DNA of 64,000 nt from Paractinoplanes polyasparticus (GCF_019710575.1 NZ_JAHWFK010000007.1:62001-126000), one strand, 5' to 3'; shown: positions 17,421 to 25,748, numbered from the stretch's first letter. Numbers and translations: made by a program. Notes: generated by a model from the letters alone, not told the origin.

Positions 17421-19081
17421 GCGACCCGGTGCTGACCAGCAGCTACTGCACGGCGTGGGACTCCTTCAACACGCCCCGCATCTGGTCGATGGTGATGAAC
17501 GAGGACGACGCGCTGGCCCGCGAGCAGGTGCTCGGCTGGCGACGGCTCGCGTCGTCGATCCGCAGCCAGCACCAGGCCCTGTCGACGGCGAAGACCGACC
17601 TGATGGCCGCGTGGCCGCCCGACCAGAACGCGTCGGCCGAGGCATTCCTCAACGAGCTCGACCGGCTGATGGTGCGGCTCGAAGCGGCCTCGGACGATGC
17701 CGACACCACGGCCAACGGGCTCGACCGGATCCTGAACGCGCTGGACAGCGCGAAGAAGGGTGTCGAGCCGCTCTGGGAGAAGTACAAGGACAAGAGCGAC
17801 GACCTGCTGCCGCGCTGGTTCGACAGCGCCGAGGACGAGATCGACGTCGAGGCCCGCAACCACATGATCGCGATGGAGCGAGCCGTCTCGGACGCGGTCG
17901 CCGACCTCAGGGTGCCCGATCCGTTCCAGTTCACCGTCGAGGGCCCTCGGGAATGGCCGCCGCGGCCGGAGCCGGGAGAGCCGGGGTCGGGACGGCTGGG
18001 GTCCGGGGGCATCAGCACGAGCGTTCCCCACGACCCGGTGCCGCCGTTGCCGGGCCTCGACCCGATCGCGCCCGACGCCTCCGGTCCGGGTGGCGGGTCT
18101 GCCGGGCCGGGCGCTGTGCTGCGCCCCGGTGGTCCCGACCTGGCCGGAGTGATCAATCCGCCGCTTCCGGGTCTGGGCGAGGGTGGCGGGGTCGGGCCTG
18201 TGCCCGGCGGCGCTCCTGCACCGGCGACGCCACCCCCGTTGGCCGGCGTGCCTGGTGTTCTGCCTGGTGGAGGGCCCGTCGTCGGTGGAGGTGCGGGGCG
18301 GCCGCCGATCGGGGCGCCCGGTCGCGGTCCGGTTGGCGGTCGGACGCTGCCCTCGGGCGCTGTCATCGGCGGTCCGGGATCGATCGGCGGTCCCGGGGGC
18401 CGCGGCGTAGGCAGTCCCGGCCCGGCCGGCGGTCGCGGTGTGGGCGGTCCTGGCGGCGGTGGCCGTGCTGTGGGGGGTCCAGGCGTCGGGGGGCCGGGTT
18501 CTGTGTCCGGCCGTGGCGTGGGTGGTGTCGGCAGCCCGGGGGCCGCGGGGGGTCGCGGCGGCGAGCCGGGTCGAGGTGGTGTCGGGCGGGGTGCCGGTGG
18601 GCCGCAGTTGAACGGGGTCGGTGGTCCCGGAGCGGGGCTCGGCCGTGGCGCTGCCGGTGGTCTACGTGGTCCGGGAGCTGCGCGGGGACGGGCCGGAGGC
18701 CGGCGTGGTCCCGACGATGACCGGGACGACGTCCGTTCCGGCGGCGCATCCGTGGACGGTTTCGCGGGCGGTGCCGGCGTCGGCGGCGTTGGTGGGCCCG
18801 TGGCCGGTCCAGCCGGTGGCGGCCGGGGTAGTGGCGGCCGTGGTCTCGCGCGGGCGCCACGTCCGGCGTGGCTGCCCGACGACCCGGTAGGTCCCGACCG
18901 GCATCTCGCGTCGGCCGGACCGGGCAGCCGCGGACAGAGTCGATCGCGCGGCGATGAGCCGACCGGCTTCGACCCGGACAACCTGTGGCGGGTTACCGAG
19001 GGAGTGACCCCGGTGATCAGCCCCGGCATTGACGACGACTGGCACGACCCCGGCCCGAATGTGATCGGCCGCCGCGGGTGA
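17417..19081 (+). CDS. Large Gly/Pro-rich protein with N-terminal WXG100/PPE-like helical domain
   Basis: A 554-residue protein. Residues ~1-170 form a helical region (LGWRRLASSIRSQHQALSTAKTDL, then MAAWPPDQNASAEAFLNELDRLM) resembling the helix-turn-helix of WXG100/PPE substrates, with WPP at the turn. From ~175 to ~500 it is a low-complexity Gly/Pro/Val/Arg region of GGPG, GVGGPG and GRG-type repeats. The last ~50 residues are again ordered-looking (TGFDPDNLWRVTEGVTPVISPGIDDDWHDPGPNVIG). The ATG overlaps the previous stop (ATGA) and its own stop overlaps the mycosin GTG. I infer a type VII exported surface or matrix protein; no enzyme domain is seen. Confidence 0.75.
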   Translation: MSDPVLTSSYCTAWDSFNTPRIWSMVMNEDDALAREQVLGWRRLASSIRSQHQALSTAKTDLMAAWPPDQNASAEAFLNELDRLMVRLEAASDDADTTANGLDRILNALDSAKKGVEPLWEKYKDKSDDLLPRWFDSAEDEIDVEARNHMIAMERAVSDAVADLRVPDPFQFTVEGPREWPPRPEPGEPGSGRLGSGGISTSVPHDPVPPLPGLDPIAPDASGPGGGSAGPGAVLRPGGPDLAGVINPPLPGLGEGGGVGPVPGGAPAPATPPPLAGVPGVLPGGGPVVGGGAGRPPIGAPGRGPVGGRTLPSGAVIGGPGSIGGPGGRGVGSPGPAGGRGVGGPGGGGRAVGGPGVGGPGSVSGRGVGGVGSPGAAGGRGGEPGRGGVGRGAGGPQLNGVGGPGAGLGRGAAGGLRGPGAARGRAGGRRGPDDDRDDVRSGGASVDGFAGGAGVGGVGGPVAGPAGGGRGSGGRGLARAPRPAWLPDDPVGPDRHLASAGPGSRGQSRSRGDEPTGFDPDNLWRVTEGVTPVISPGIDDDWHDPGPNVIGRRG

Positions 19082-20247
19082 CCCGGTCCGCCCCGCTCTA
19101 TGTCCGGGCTGCGGCAGAGGCTGCAGCCCGGTGTGGGGTTGTGGCTGCGGCTCGGCGCCCTGCTACGGGACCTGTCGGGCGGATGGTCGCTGCGGTGGGT
19201 GTCGTGGTGCTCGTCGTGCTGCTCACCGGGGTGCCGGCTCGGGCCGACTCCTGGCGTGATCGGCAGTGGTACTTCGGGCCGATGCGCCTGGCCCAGGCCC
19301 AGGAACTGGGCAAGGGCGGCGCCGGGGTCACCGTTGCGGTGATCGACACGGGAGTGGACACCGGGCACCGCGACCTTCGGGGCGCGACCGTGCCGGGCTG
19401 GGTCGTCACGCGGGAAGAGCCGTCCGACAATGTGGACACCGGACCGCACGGCACCGGGATGGCCGCGCTGATTGCGGGCCGCGGGCACGGCGACGGCGCC
19501 GGGCTGCTCGGGGTCGCCCCGCGCAGCAAAGTCATGCCGATCCGGCCGGTCAACGACGACCTGCTGATCTCCAACGGCATCCGGTGGGCGGTCGAGCACG
19601 GCGCCACGGTGATCAACATGTCTTTCGAGCTGCCGTCCGATCAGGTGCTCGAGGACGCGATCGCCGAGGCCTACGCGAACGACGTCGTGCTGGTCGGCTC
19701 GGCCGGCAACGGCGGCGGCGGGGTCGTCGAACCGGCCTCGTTCCCACACGTCGTGGCGGTCGGCTCGGTCGGTCGCAGCAACCGCGTCGCGTCCTTCTCG
19801 AACCGGGGCCCCGAAATGGACCTGGTGACCTACGGGGTCGGCATCCCGGTGGCCCGGCCCGGCAACAAGTACGACGTCACCAACGGCTCCAGCGTCTCGT
19901 CCGCCCTGGTGACGGGCGCGGTGGCACTGATCCGGGCGCGTTATCCCGACATGCGCGCGCCCGAGGTCGTCGACCGGCTGATGTCCACCGCGGTCGACCG
20001 GGGTCCAACGGGTCGCGACGACCGTTACGGCGCCGGCCAGCTCGACCTGATGGCCGCCCTGACCGCACCCCGCGCCGCGCCGAAGGCCAGTTCGGATCCC
20101 GCACCGAATCCCGTGGGAGCCCCGGCCGTGGCATCGTCCACAGGCGACAGCGGCCCGTCGCCGTCAGTGATCGTGGGCGTCGGCGTGCTCGTGCTGATCG
20201 CCGGCCTCTCCGTCGTCATGGTGCTTCGGGCACGGCGTAGTTCCTGA
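19078..20247 (+). CDS. mycP: Type VII secretion-associated serine protease, mycosin
   Basis: A 389-residue membrane-anchored subtilisin (S8). A hydrophobic signal segment at ~36-55 ends in PARADS; the triad is Asp90 (VIDTGVD), His124 (GPHGTGMAAL) and Ser272 (NGSSVSSALVTGA), with oxyanion Asn211. The GTSMAxP box is divergent: GSSVSSA. A C-terminal helix (SVIVGVGVLVLIAGLSVVMVL, ~362-383) with a basic tail anchors it, as in mycosins that process ESX substrates. The GTG overlaps the preceding stop by 4 bases. No EccB, EccC, EccD or EccE lies in the window, so the secretion apparatus must be elsewhere. Confidence 0.9.
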   Translation: MTRSAPLYVRAAAEAAARCGVVAAARRPATGPVGRMVAAVGVVVLVVLLTGVPARADSWRDRQWYFGPMRLAQAQELGKGGAGVTVAVIDTGVDTGHRDLRGATVPGWVVTREEPSDNVDTGPHGTGMAALIAGRGHGDGAGLLGVAPRSKVMPIRPVNDDLLISNGIRWAVEHGATVINMSFELPSDQVLEDAIAEAYANDVVLVGSAGNGGGGVVEPASFPHVVAVGSVGRSNRVASFSNRGPEMDLVTYGVGIPVARPGNKYDVTNGSSVSSALVTGAVALIRARYPDMRAPEVVDRLMSTAVDRGPTGRDDRYGAGQLDLMAALTAPRAAPKASSDPAPNPVGAPAVASSTGDSGPSPSVIVGVGVLVLIAGLSVVMVLRARRSS

Positions 20248-20336
20248 TCAGCGCCGTCTGACCCGGCTCGGTATGGCATTCGTCCGGGCAAAATTGTGCG
20301 CTACCCTCAGTCGTACCGGAGATCGGGGGAGCACCG

Positions 20337-20804
20337 GTGACTTCATATCGTCCAAATCGGATAACGGGATCGGACCGTACCGGCACGGCCTTCGCGGTCG
20401 TCGACCCGGTCGGCCGTCTTGTCGACATCGGCCTGCAGCCCGGCTGGTGGCCCGCACTGGGCCCGGCCCGGGTCGCCGCGGGCCTTCTCGAGGCCGTGGA
20501 ATCGGCTCGCATGATCGCGGCCACGGCGCCGCTCGTCGCACGCGGCGAGATCCTCGATGCAGCCCGGGGCCGCATCACCGAGGCCTACCGACTGATCGAC
20601 GAGGGCCGCGAACAGCCGGCGCTCCGGGTGATCATCGGTCCACGCGGGCTGTTCCGCCTGCATGCGCGCGGCGGCCGCATCGACAGCGCCGAGACCGGTC
20701 CACTCACACCGGCCGACGCCGACCGGCTCGGCGCCGACGCCCGCGACTGCCTGACCGAACTGGCCCGTCCCGCGGCCGGCGCGGAACGTGCACCGGCCGG
20801 GTAG
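20337..20804 (+). CDS. YbaB/EbfC-like hypothetical protein
   Basis: A 155-residue protein. The first ~65 residues (FAVVDPVGRLVDIGLQPGWWPALGPARVAAGLLEAVESA) resemble the beta-sheet/helix core of YbaB/EbfC-type proteins, which occur near type VII loci in actinobacteria; the remainder is unrecognised. The GTG start at 20337 has a GGGGGAGC site nearby, and CTACCCT upstream (about 20300) could be a -10, giving it its own promoter 90 bases after the mycosin gene. Function unknown. Confidence 0.6.
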   Translation: MTSYRPNRITGSDRTGTAFAVVDPVGRLVDIGLQPGWWPALGPARVAAGLLEAVESARMIAATAPLVARGEILDAARGRITEAYRLIDEGREQPALRVIIGPRGLFRLHARGGRIDSAETGPLTPADADRLGADARDCLTELARPAAGAERAPAG

Positions 20805-20813
20805 CGTCGGGGC

Positions 20814-21458
20814 ATGGCCGATCAACCCACGATCGTGGTCCGGGGCGAGGCGTTCCGCGAGGTGCCGCCCGAGCAGGCGGTTGTCTCCGTCACGCTGTCG
20901 GCGCGCGACCGCGACCGCGAGACCGTGGTGTCGCGGCTCCTCGAGCGCTCCAACGAGTTGCACGCCCTGCTGGCCGGGGCGGGCGACGCCATCGAGCGGC
21001 GTGAGACCGGCGGCGTACGCGTGTTTCCGGAGCTCAAGCGGGGCAGTGAGCGCGTGGTGGCGTACACCGGAAGCGTCGGCACCACCGTGACCGTGACCGA
21101 TTTCGAACCTCTGGGTCAGCTCCTGCTGCGGCTGGCCGCGCTTGAGCACGCGGCGGTGGCCGGCCCGTGGTGGCAGCTGCGGCCGGGCAGCCGGGCCGGC
21201 GCCGACGTCCGGCGCGAGGCGATCGCCGACGCGCTGTCCCGCGCCCGCGAGTACGCGGCCGCGGTCGGCGCCGGCATCGACAAGCTGGTCGAGATCGCCG
21301 ACGACGGCACGAGCGGCGGTGGCCCGATGATGCGGGCGATGGCGTTCGACGCCGGCGCGCCCGAATCGGCCGGTTTCGAGATCGACCCGCAGCCCCAGAC
21401 CGTCCAGGCCTCGGTGACGGTACGCGTGACGATCACCCAGCCCGATCTGGCTCCCTGA
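20814..21458 (+). CDS. SIMPL domain (DUF541) protein
   Basis: A 214-residue protein with the SIMPL/DUF541 layout: an N-terminal TIVVRGEAFREVPPEQAVVSVTLSARDRD strand-rich segment, a central helical part with REAIADALSRAREYAAAVG, and a C-terminal PQTVQASVTVRVTI strand. In the family the domain forms oligomeric assemblies, often in the envelope, with poorly defined roles. No signal peptide is seen here, so it is probably cytoplasmic. TAGCGT six bases before the ATG (overlapping the previous stop codon) could serve a leaderless transcript. Confidence 0.82.
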   Translation: MADQPTIVVRGEAFREVPPEQAVVSVTLSARDRDRETVVSRLLERSNELHALLAGAGDAIERRETGGVRVFPELKRGSERVVAYTGSVGTTVTVTDFEPLGQLLLRLAALEHAAVAGPWWQLRPGSRAGADVRREAIADALSRAREYAAAVGAGIDKLVEIADDGTSGGGPMMRAMAFDAGAPESAGFEIDPQPQTVQASVTVRVTITQPDLAP

Positions 21459-21540
21459 CACTCGCCCTGGAGTCCCGCCGGGTCCGAGGCTGCGCGGCCC
21501 CACGCACTGCCTGCCGCACGCTGTTCCATATCGTCTGCCG

Positions 21541-21585
21541 AGCCGAGCCGAGCCGAGCCGAGCCGAGCCGAGCCGAGCCGAGCCG
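21541..21585. repeat. AGCCG pentanucleotide tandem repeat, 9 perfect copies
   Basis: Nine uninterrupted copies of the 5-base unit AGCCG occupy 45 bases in the 222-base gap between the SIMPL gene and the DUF4407 gene, about 95 bases before the latter's ATG. The base before it (TGCCG) is a one-mismatch tenth unit. It is the only long perfect short-unit repeat in the window outside coding sequence. Confidence 0.95.
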
Positions 21586-21680
21586 CGGCGGCTCGCCATT
21601 CGAACGGCGCGGAGAGTCGGTGTGTCCGGATAACGCCGTTTCGGGCGCGCCGGGCGGCATGATCAGTAAGACTCGGCTGC

Positions 21681-22997
21681 ATGCCGAAGGGCCGCCGAGA
21701 CGTGCTGCTGCGGGTGGCGAACGTCAACCCGGCCAGCGTGACCACCCACACCGACCGGGTGCTGTACTCCGCGATCGGCGTCTTCATCCTCCTGTACTTC
21801 TTGTACGCCACGCTCGGCGGCGCCGCGTTCATCGACGCCAGCTCCAACTACGAGCACCCCTGGTACCGGTGGCTGGTCGGGCCGCTGGTCGCGGCCGGCG
21901 TCGTCGCCTATGACCGGGCGGTGGTCGGGCGGGTCGCCATCAGCTATGAGCAGGTCGACTCCACCGATCCGAAGCACCTGCTGAAGAAGCCGACGGTCGG
22001 CCTGTACGCCGGGCGGCTCGGGCTGGCGCTGCTGTTCGCCGTGCTCATCACCGAGCCGCTGATGCTTGCCCGCTATCAGGGGGAGATCGACGCGCGGCTC
22101 AACGAGGTGCACAACCAGCAGCTGAGCCGCATCGACCGGGACGGCGCGGTCGGCACGTGGACGGCTCGGCTGGCCCAGCTCGACCGGGAGACGGCCGGGG
22201 ACGACGCTGCCGTGCGCGCGCTCAGCGACCGGGCGGCCCAGAAACGGGCGGACGCCCGCACGCTCTATCAGCAGGCGGTCGACGACTCGGCCGGCGACGG
22301 GGTGACCCGGGCGGCCGGCTGCCCGTCCGGCGGCTACTGCGATCAGCTGGTACGGCGGTCGCGGGCGCTGGACGACGAGGCGACCGCGCTCGACGTGCGG
22401 GCCGGCCGGCTGCTCGACACGCAGCGGACCGCCCGCGAGGCGCGGGCCGACGAGAAGGCCGGCCTGACCCGGCAGATCGGCGAACAGCGCGAGGCCAACG
22501 AGAAGGCGGTCGAGGCCGACTCCGGCTTCGGCGCCCGGACGGCCGCGATGTGGCACCTGGTGACCAGCGATTTCTGGGGCGTCGGAGTCTTCTATCTGGG
22601 GATCACGCTGCTGCTGGTCGCGCTCGACTGCGCCGCGGTGGGACTCAAGTTCGCGTCGCGCGGCAACGGCTACGAACGCAACGAGGCCCGCCTCGCCCGC
22701 CGCTGCGAGCACGAGGCGAGTCTGATCCACGAGCGGGAGATCCAGGACGCCCGGACGTACGGGGCGGCGATGGCCCGCGTGGTGGCCGACGGCATCGAAA
22801 CGGCCAGCCACGACGAGGACGTGGTGCGCGACTCGGCCGAGCGGGCCAGCGCGGTTCTGCGGACGTCGGTGGTCGTGCCGCCCGAGATCCGCGAGCTCAC
22901 CGCCCACCCCGGCCGGCACCACCGCCCTTTCGCAGCTGAACTGCTCAACGGCCACCGAGCCCGGCACCAGCACCCCACCGCGGCCGAGACCGAGTAG
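21681..22997 (+). CDS. DUF4407 domain membrane protein
   Basis: A 438-residue protein of the DUF4407 family, function unknown. Hydrophobic helices are seen at about 29-49 (LYSAIGVFILLYFLYATLGG), 66-80 (WLVGPLVAAGVVAYDRAVV), 114-130 (LGLALLFAVLITEPLML) and near 295-320 (FWGVGVFYLGITLLLVALDCAAVGL). Between the third and fourth lies a long charged, Ala/Arg/Asp-rich region likely to form coiled coil, and the C-terminal tail is charged. DRAVVGR and LARYQGEID are typical family segments. The ATG at 21681 lies just after the AGCCG repeat. Confidence 0.85.
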   Translation: MPKGRRDVLLRVANVNPASVTTHTDRVLYSAIGVFILLYFLYATLGGAAFIDASSNYEHPWYRWLVGPLVAAGVVAYDRAVVGRVAISYEQVDSTDPKHLLKKPTVGLYAGRLGLALLFAVLITEPLMLARYQGEIDARLNEVHNQQLSRIDRDGAVGTWTARLAQLDRETAGDDAAVRALSDRAAQKRADARTLYQQAVDDSAGDGVTRAAGCPSGGYCDQLVRRSRALDDEATALDVRAGRLLDTQRTAREARADEKAGLTRQIGEQREANEKAVEADSGFGARTAAMWHLVTSDFWGVGVFYLGITLLLVALDCAAVGLKFASRGNGYERNEARLARRCEHEASLIHEREIQDARTYGAAMARVVADGIETASHDEDVVRDSAERASAVLRTSVVVPPEIRELTAHPGRHHRPFAAELLNGHRARHQHPTAAETE

Positions 22998-23027
22998 CGA
23001 GACGCGCGGGCCAGCCGGCTTGGGCGG

Positions 23028-23681
23028 TCAGCTTTCCCGGCGTACGCCGGAAACCCGCACCGGCACCGTGAAGGTGGCCCCCCGGCAGGCAGCCGGCGAG
23101 TCGGGGCGCATGGCGAGGCCGGCGGGCACGTTGAACGCGCCGATCGAGTTGCTGCCCACCTCCCACAGCACCTCGAACTCGGACCGGCTCAGCTTCACGC
23201 CGGTGGCCTTGCAGCCGGTTTTCTCGTGCTCCGCGTCGGCGAAGACCGTCCCGCCCGCGGTCACAGATGTGATCTTGATCGGGAACGAGTTGTCGTTGAT
23301 CACCGTGACGATCAGGTCGCCGGTGGCGCCGGGCCGCAGCGACTCGTTGAGGTCGGAGCGGGCCCGCAGCGACATCGCGACCGGTGGGCCGTCGACCGCG
23401 TGCGCGACCTCCGAATCGGTGATCTGCCAGTACGCCCAGGCCGCACCCGCGTTGACCACGACGGCGAGCGCCGCGGCGATGCCGAGGATCATCCGCGTAC
23501 GCCGGTCCAGGCGCTTCTTACGCGCCGACACCCCCGGGTGCCGGACCTCCCACGTCGGCTCCTCGTGGTCGGCCGCATCCAGTTCGATGTGCATATCCGT
23601 GATCCTGTTGCCGTCGTGGACGCGGTCGTTCAAGCCGCCACCCTCCCGGAGCCGAGTGAGCAGAAGATCCCGCCGCATCAT
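23028..23681 (-). CDS. Membrane-anchored/secreted hypothetical protein, camelysin-like architecture
   Basis: A 217-residue protein: ~60 cytoplasmic residues with a basic ARKKRLDRRTR patch, one hydrophobic helix at ~66-86 (ILGIAAALAVVVNAGAAWAYW), then a beta-rich extracytoplasmic domain. The segment LRPGATGDLIVTVINDNSFPIKITSV parallels NxFPVxI segments in the proteins encoded upstream, which suggests a shared Ig-like fold. Two cysteines (GCKATG and ACRGAT) may pair. The ATG at 23681 has GGAGG at a 7-base spacing, favouring it over an internal ATG at 23594. It is the last of four related genes on this strand. Confidence 0.72.
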   Translation of the reverse strand: MMRRDLLLTRLREGGGLNDRVHDGNRITDMHIELDAADHEEPTWEVRHPGVSARKKRLDRRTRMILGIAAALAVVVNAGAAWAYWQITDSEVAHAVDGPPVAMSLRARSDLNESLRPGATGDLIVTVINDNSFPIKITSVTAGGTVFADAEHEKTGCKATGVKLSRSEFEVLWEVGSNSIGAFNVPAGLAMRPDSPAACRGATFTVPVRVSGVRRES

Positions 23682-24118
23682 GACCGTGCCTCCGTCTTAC
23701 GCATGCGGCGCCTTCCTCCTTCAGCGGTGGGTGGGGACTACTTGTGTAATAACGGTCGCCGACGACGCTGGGTCGTGTGATCGGGATTCCGTCCCCGGTT
23801 CTGCGCGCATAAATCGCACAGTTGAGGCTGTCCGGCTTAACCCCAAAGAGGGATCGGCGCGGCAAATGGCCGTCAACGCATCGTCCACCGATGCCGCGGC
23901 CAACCGGCATTCCGGCGCCTCGCGACGAAGCCCTGGCCCGGCAATATTCACGCTTGTCGAGGCACGGAAGAGACACAAAGATCCTTCCCGGCGTACGGCC
24001 ACCGGCCTCACGCCCGAAGCCGGCCCCGCCATTTCTGAACGGTCCGGCCGAACCGCCATCCGCCGAATGTACGGTCGTAATTCGAGTCTTCCGCCTAATC
24101 CGTCCGAGGCGCAAAATC
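23682..24118. other. Non-coding gap between two secreted-protein genes
   Basis: About 440 bases without a credible gene; open frames here have the composition of chance readings. It must contain the promoter of the 217-residue protein gene; the part next to that gene is AT-richer than its surroundings (TGTGTAATAACGG near 23750), but I could not assign hexamers with confidence. Confidence 0.5.
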
Positions 24119-24158
24119 GATCGAGCCCGCGGCGTGGGACCCCGCCGCGGGCTCGATC
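24119..24158 (-). terminator. Intrinsic terminator of the FN3-like secreted protein gene
   Basis: A perfect 16-base stem (24119-24134 with 24143-24158) and an 8-base loop lie 10 bases after the stop of the minus-strand gene. Reading the minus strand, the stem is followed by GATTTTGC, a short T-run. Confidence 0.85.
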
Positions 24159-24168
24159 ATTACCCCAC

Positions 24169-24870
24169 CTATTCCGGAATGCCTTCGTCGGCCGAACCGC
24201 TGGCGGACGGTTCCGCAGCCGTGGTCGCAGGCTTAGCCTCCGCGGGTGAGGACGCGGGCGGGGGTGCAGTGTCTTCGGCCTTCTCAGGCGATGGGGGAGC
24301 CGGCGTCGTGGTGACGGGCTCGGCGGCCGGCTTCTTGGTGGTCTTGGCGGTGGGCGTCGGAACCGGCGCCGCGGTCGGTGGGATCGTGGGCACGACCGTC
24401 TTGGCGGGCGGCGTCCCTGCGACTTTGGAGACCGCAGCGTCGGGAAAGGTGAGGGCCCCGCTGAGGCCGCTCTCAGCGCCGACCCACTTGGCATAGTGCG
24501 GGATGACGGCCCACCTCCACTTGCCGCCCGCTACCTCGGCGGCGGCGAACGTGATCGTTTCGCTGACGCCGCCCGACGCCTCGACCTCGCGGACGATCGC
24601 CGCCCTGGGTGGAGTGTCCTGGCTGTGCGCGGTGACCGTGTAGCGATCCATTTTCACGCCGGGCACGATTTCCTGGGCGCTCCAGCTCACGACCGCTGAG
24701 TTGGATTGATCCTCGACACTCGGCTTGGTGCCGGCGGGCATCTTCAGGTTATGGATCTTCGCCTGAGCGGCGCCGGATACGGCCCACTCGGCGTTTGCAA
24801 CGACAGTGCCGGCCGTCACAACTGCAGCGACAGTTGTGACGATCAGGAGATACCTCATTCGTCTTCTCAT
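24169..24870 (-). CDS. Secreted protein with FN3/Ig-like domain and long Pro/Thr/Ala-rich tail
   Basis: A 233-residue protein. A basic start (MRRRMR) and hydrophobic run (YLLIVTTVAAVVTAGTVVANA) form a signal peptide with a likely cleavage after ANA. Residues ~40-145 have fibronectin type III/Ig-like character (PSVEDQSNSAVVSWSAQEIVPGVKMDRYTVTAHS, then KWRWAVIPHYAKWVGAESGLSGALTF). The last ~85 residues are Pro/Thr/Ala/Glu-rich, a typical wall-spanning linker, but no sortase LPxTG motif follows. The ATG overlaps the previous stop (TAATG) and has an AGGAAGG site, so it is coupled to the short protein upstream. Confidence 0.78.
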   Translation of the reverse strand: MRRRMRYLLIVTTVAAVVTAGTVVANAEWAVSGAAQAKIHNLKMPAGTKPSVEDQSNSAVVSWSAQEIVPGVKMDRYTVTAHSQDTPPRAAIVREVEASGGVSETITFAAAEVAGGKWRWAVIPHYAKWVGAESGLSGALTFPDAAVSKVAGTPPAKTVVPTIPPTAAPVPTPTAKTTKKPAAEPVTTTPAPPSPEKAEDTAPPPASSPAEAKPATTAAEPSASGSADEGIPE

Positions 24871-25175
24871 TAGCCGGCCTTCCTGCCGGTGCCGGCGAGA
24901 GCGATGCTGATGAGGTGGCTCTCCAGGCTGCGAAGGGAAAGCGGGAAGCTGAACGGGTCAACCAGCGGAATCTTGATTGGCCGAGTCGCGTCTGGGTAGA
25001 GACCGGTCACCGACTGGCACTTCAGGTTGAAGCGCACGCCGCCGTAGAGGCTTTGGTCGCCATTTGTCAGTACCATCGCCTGCTCGGCCGGCTCGCTCTG
25101 CCGACCGCTGGCGGTCACGGCGAACCTCGTGATGAGCGTCGCTGTGGCGATGATCGCCGATCGCCATGCCTTCAC
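24870..25175 (-). CDS. Short secreted-protein-like fragment of the camelysin/TasA-like type
   Basis: A 101-residue product starting at a GTG with a GAGGG site upstream. A weak signal-like N-terminus (AWRSAIIATATLITRFAVTASG) is followed by GGVRFNLKCQSVTGLYPDATRPIKIPLVDPFSFPLSLRSLESHLI. That stretch parallels FFPGKAVEITNASVSNPNDFPVQITGLSNIAV in the 167-residue neighbour upstream, the part of such domains just before the second half. The protein then stops after ~15 residues, so it is about half the size of its neighbour. It may be a decayed or frameshifted copy, or a deliberately short subunit; its stop is coupled to the next gene (TAATG), which argues that it is still translated. Confidence 0.6.
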   Translation of the reverse strand: MKAWRSAIIATATLITRFAVTASGRQSEPAEQAMVLTNGDQSLYGGVRFNLKCQSVTGLYPDATRPIKIPLVDPFSFPLSLRSLESHLISIALAGTGRKAG

Positions 25176-25244
25176 GAAACCCTCACTCGCATCTACGCAG
25201 CTTTCAAGCCGGGGCGGGCGCCGCGCGCCCGCCCCACGGAAACG

Positions 25245-25748
25245 TCAGCCATCAGTTGGGGCGGGGGCGGCGTCGGCGATGCCGCCCGCGAGGGTCGCGG
25301 TGATGATGAGGTTGCCTCCGGCGCACGCCGGGTCGGCAGTCCGGGACATCGTGAGGGTGCCGAGCGCGACGTTGGTGATGGGAGCCGCGCTCTTGCCGAA
25401 CGTCTGGTTGGTCAGATCGGTGAGGGTGAAGCCGGCCTTCGACTGGTCGCAGCCGTCCTTGCCCGTGACGGCGATGTTGGAAAGCCCGGTGATCTGGACC
25501 GGGAAGTCGTTGGGGTTCGACACCGACGCGTTGGTGATCTCCACCGCCTTGCCCGGGAAGAAGTTGTTGTCCGCGTTGCCGCGCAGGTTGACCGTGGCAG
25601 TGACGTTCTTGATCGTCGAGGTCGTCACCTGGGTGGTGCTGCTGCCCTGGAACCAGCCGCTTGCGTAAGCGAACGCCGCCGTTCCGCCGGCGACGGCGAG
25701 AACGGAGCCGGTGATGATGGCGGCGGAACGCTTGGTGAACTGACGCAT
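25245..25748 (-). CDS. Secreted TasA/camelysin-like surface protein
   Basis: A 167-residue protein with a clear signal peptide (MRQFTKRSAAIITGSVLAVAGGTAAFAYASG) containing the AxAAFAYASG-type end seen in TasA/camelysin (SipW-dependent) proteins. The mature part is beta-rich with FFPGKAVEITNASVSNPNDFPVQITGL and two cysteines (GCDQSK and ACAGG). A strong AGGAGG ribosome site precedes the ATG at 25748. It is the first of four similar genes on this strand, so the group may build a surface filament or coat. No SipW-like signal peptidase gene is nearby. The family link is by eye and moderate. Confidence 0.72.
   Translation of the reverse strand: MRQFTKRSAAIITGSVLAVAGGTAAFAYASGWFQGSSTTQVTTSTIKNVTATVNLRGNADNNFFPGKAVEITNASVSNPNDFPVQITGLSNIAVTGKDGCDQSKAGFTLTDLTNQTFGKSAAPITNVALGTLTMSRTADPACAGGNLIITATLAGGIADAAPAPTDG

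Noticed and set aside
17443..19749. A 768-codon open frame on the minus strand opposite the secretion-substrate and mycosin genes
   Set aside because: Its Pro/Arg-rich product mirrors the Gly/Pro repeats of the plus-strand gene and is a consequence of GC-rich third positions; the plus-strand genes have domains, starts and couplings.
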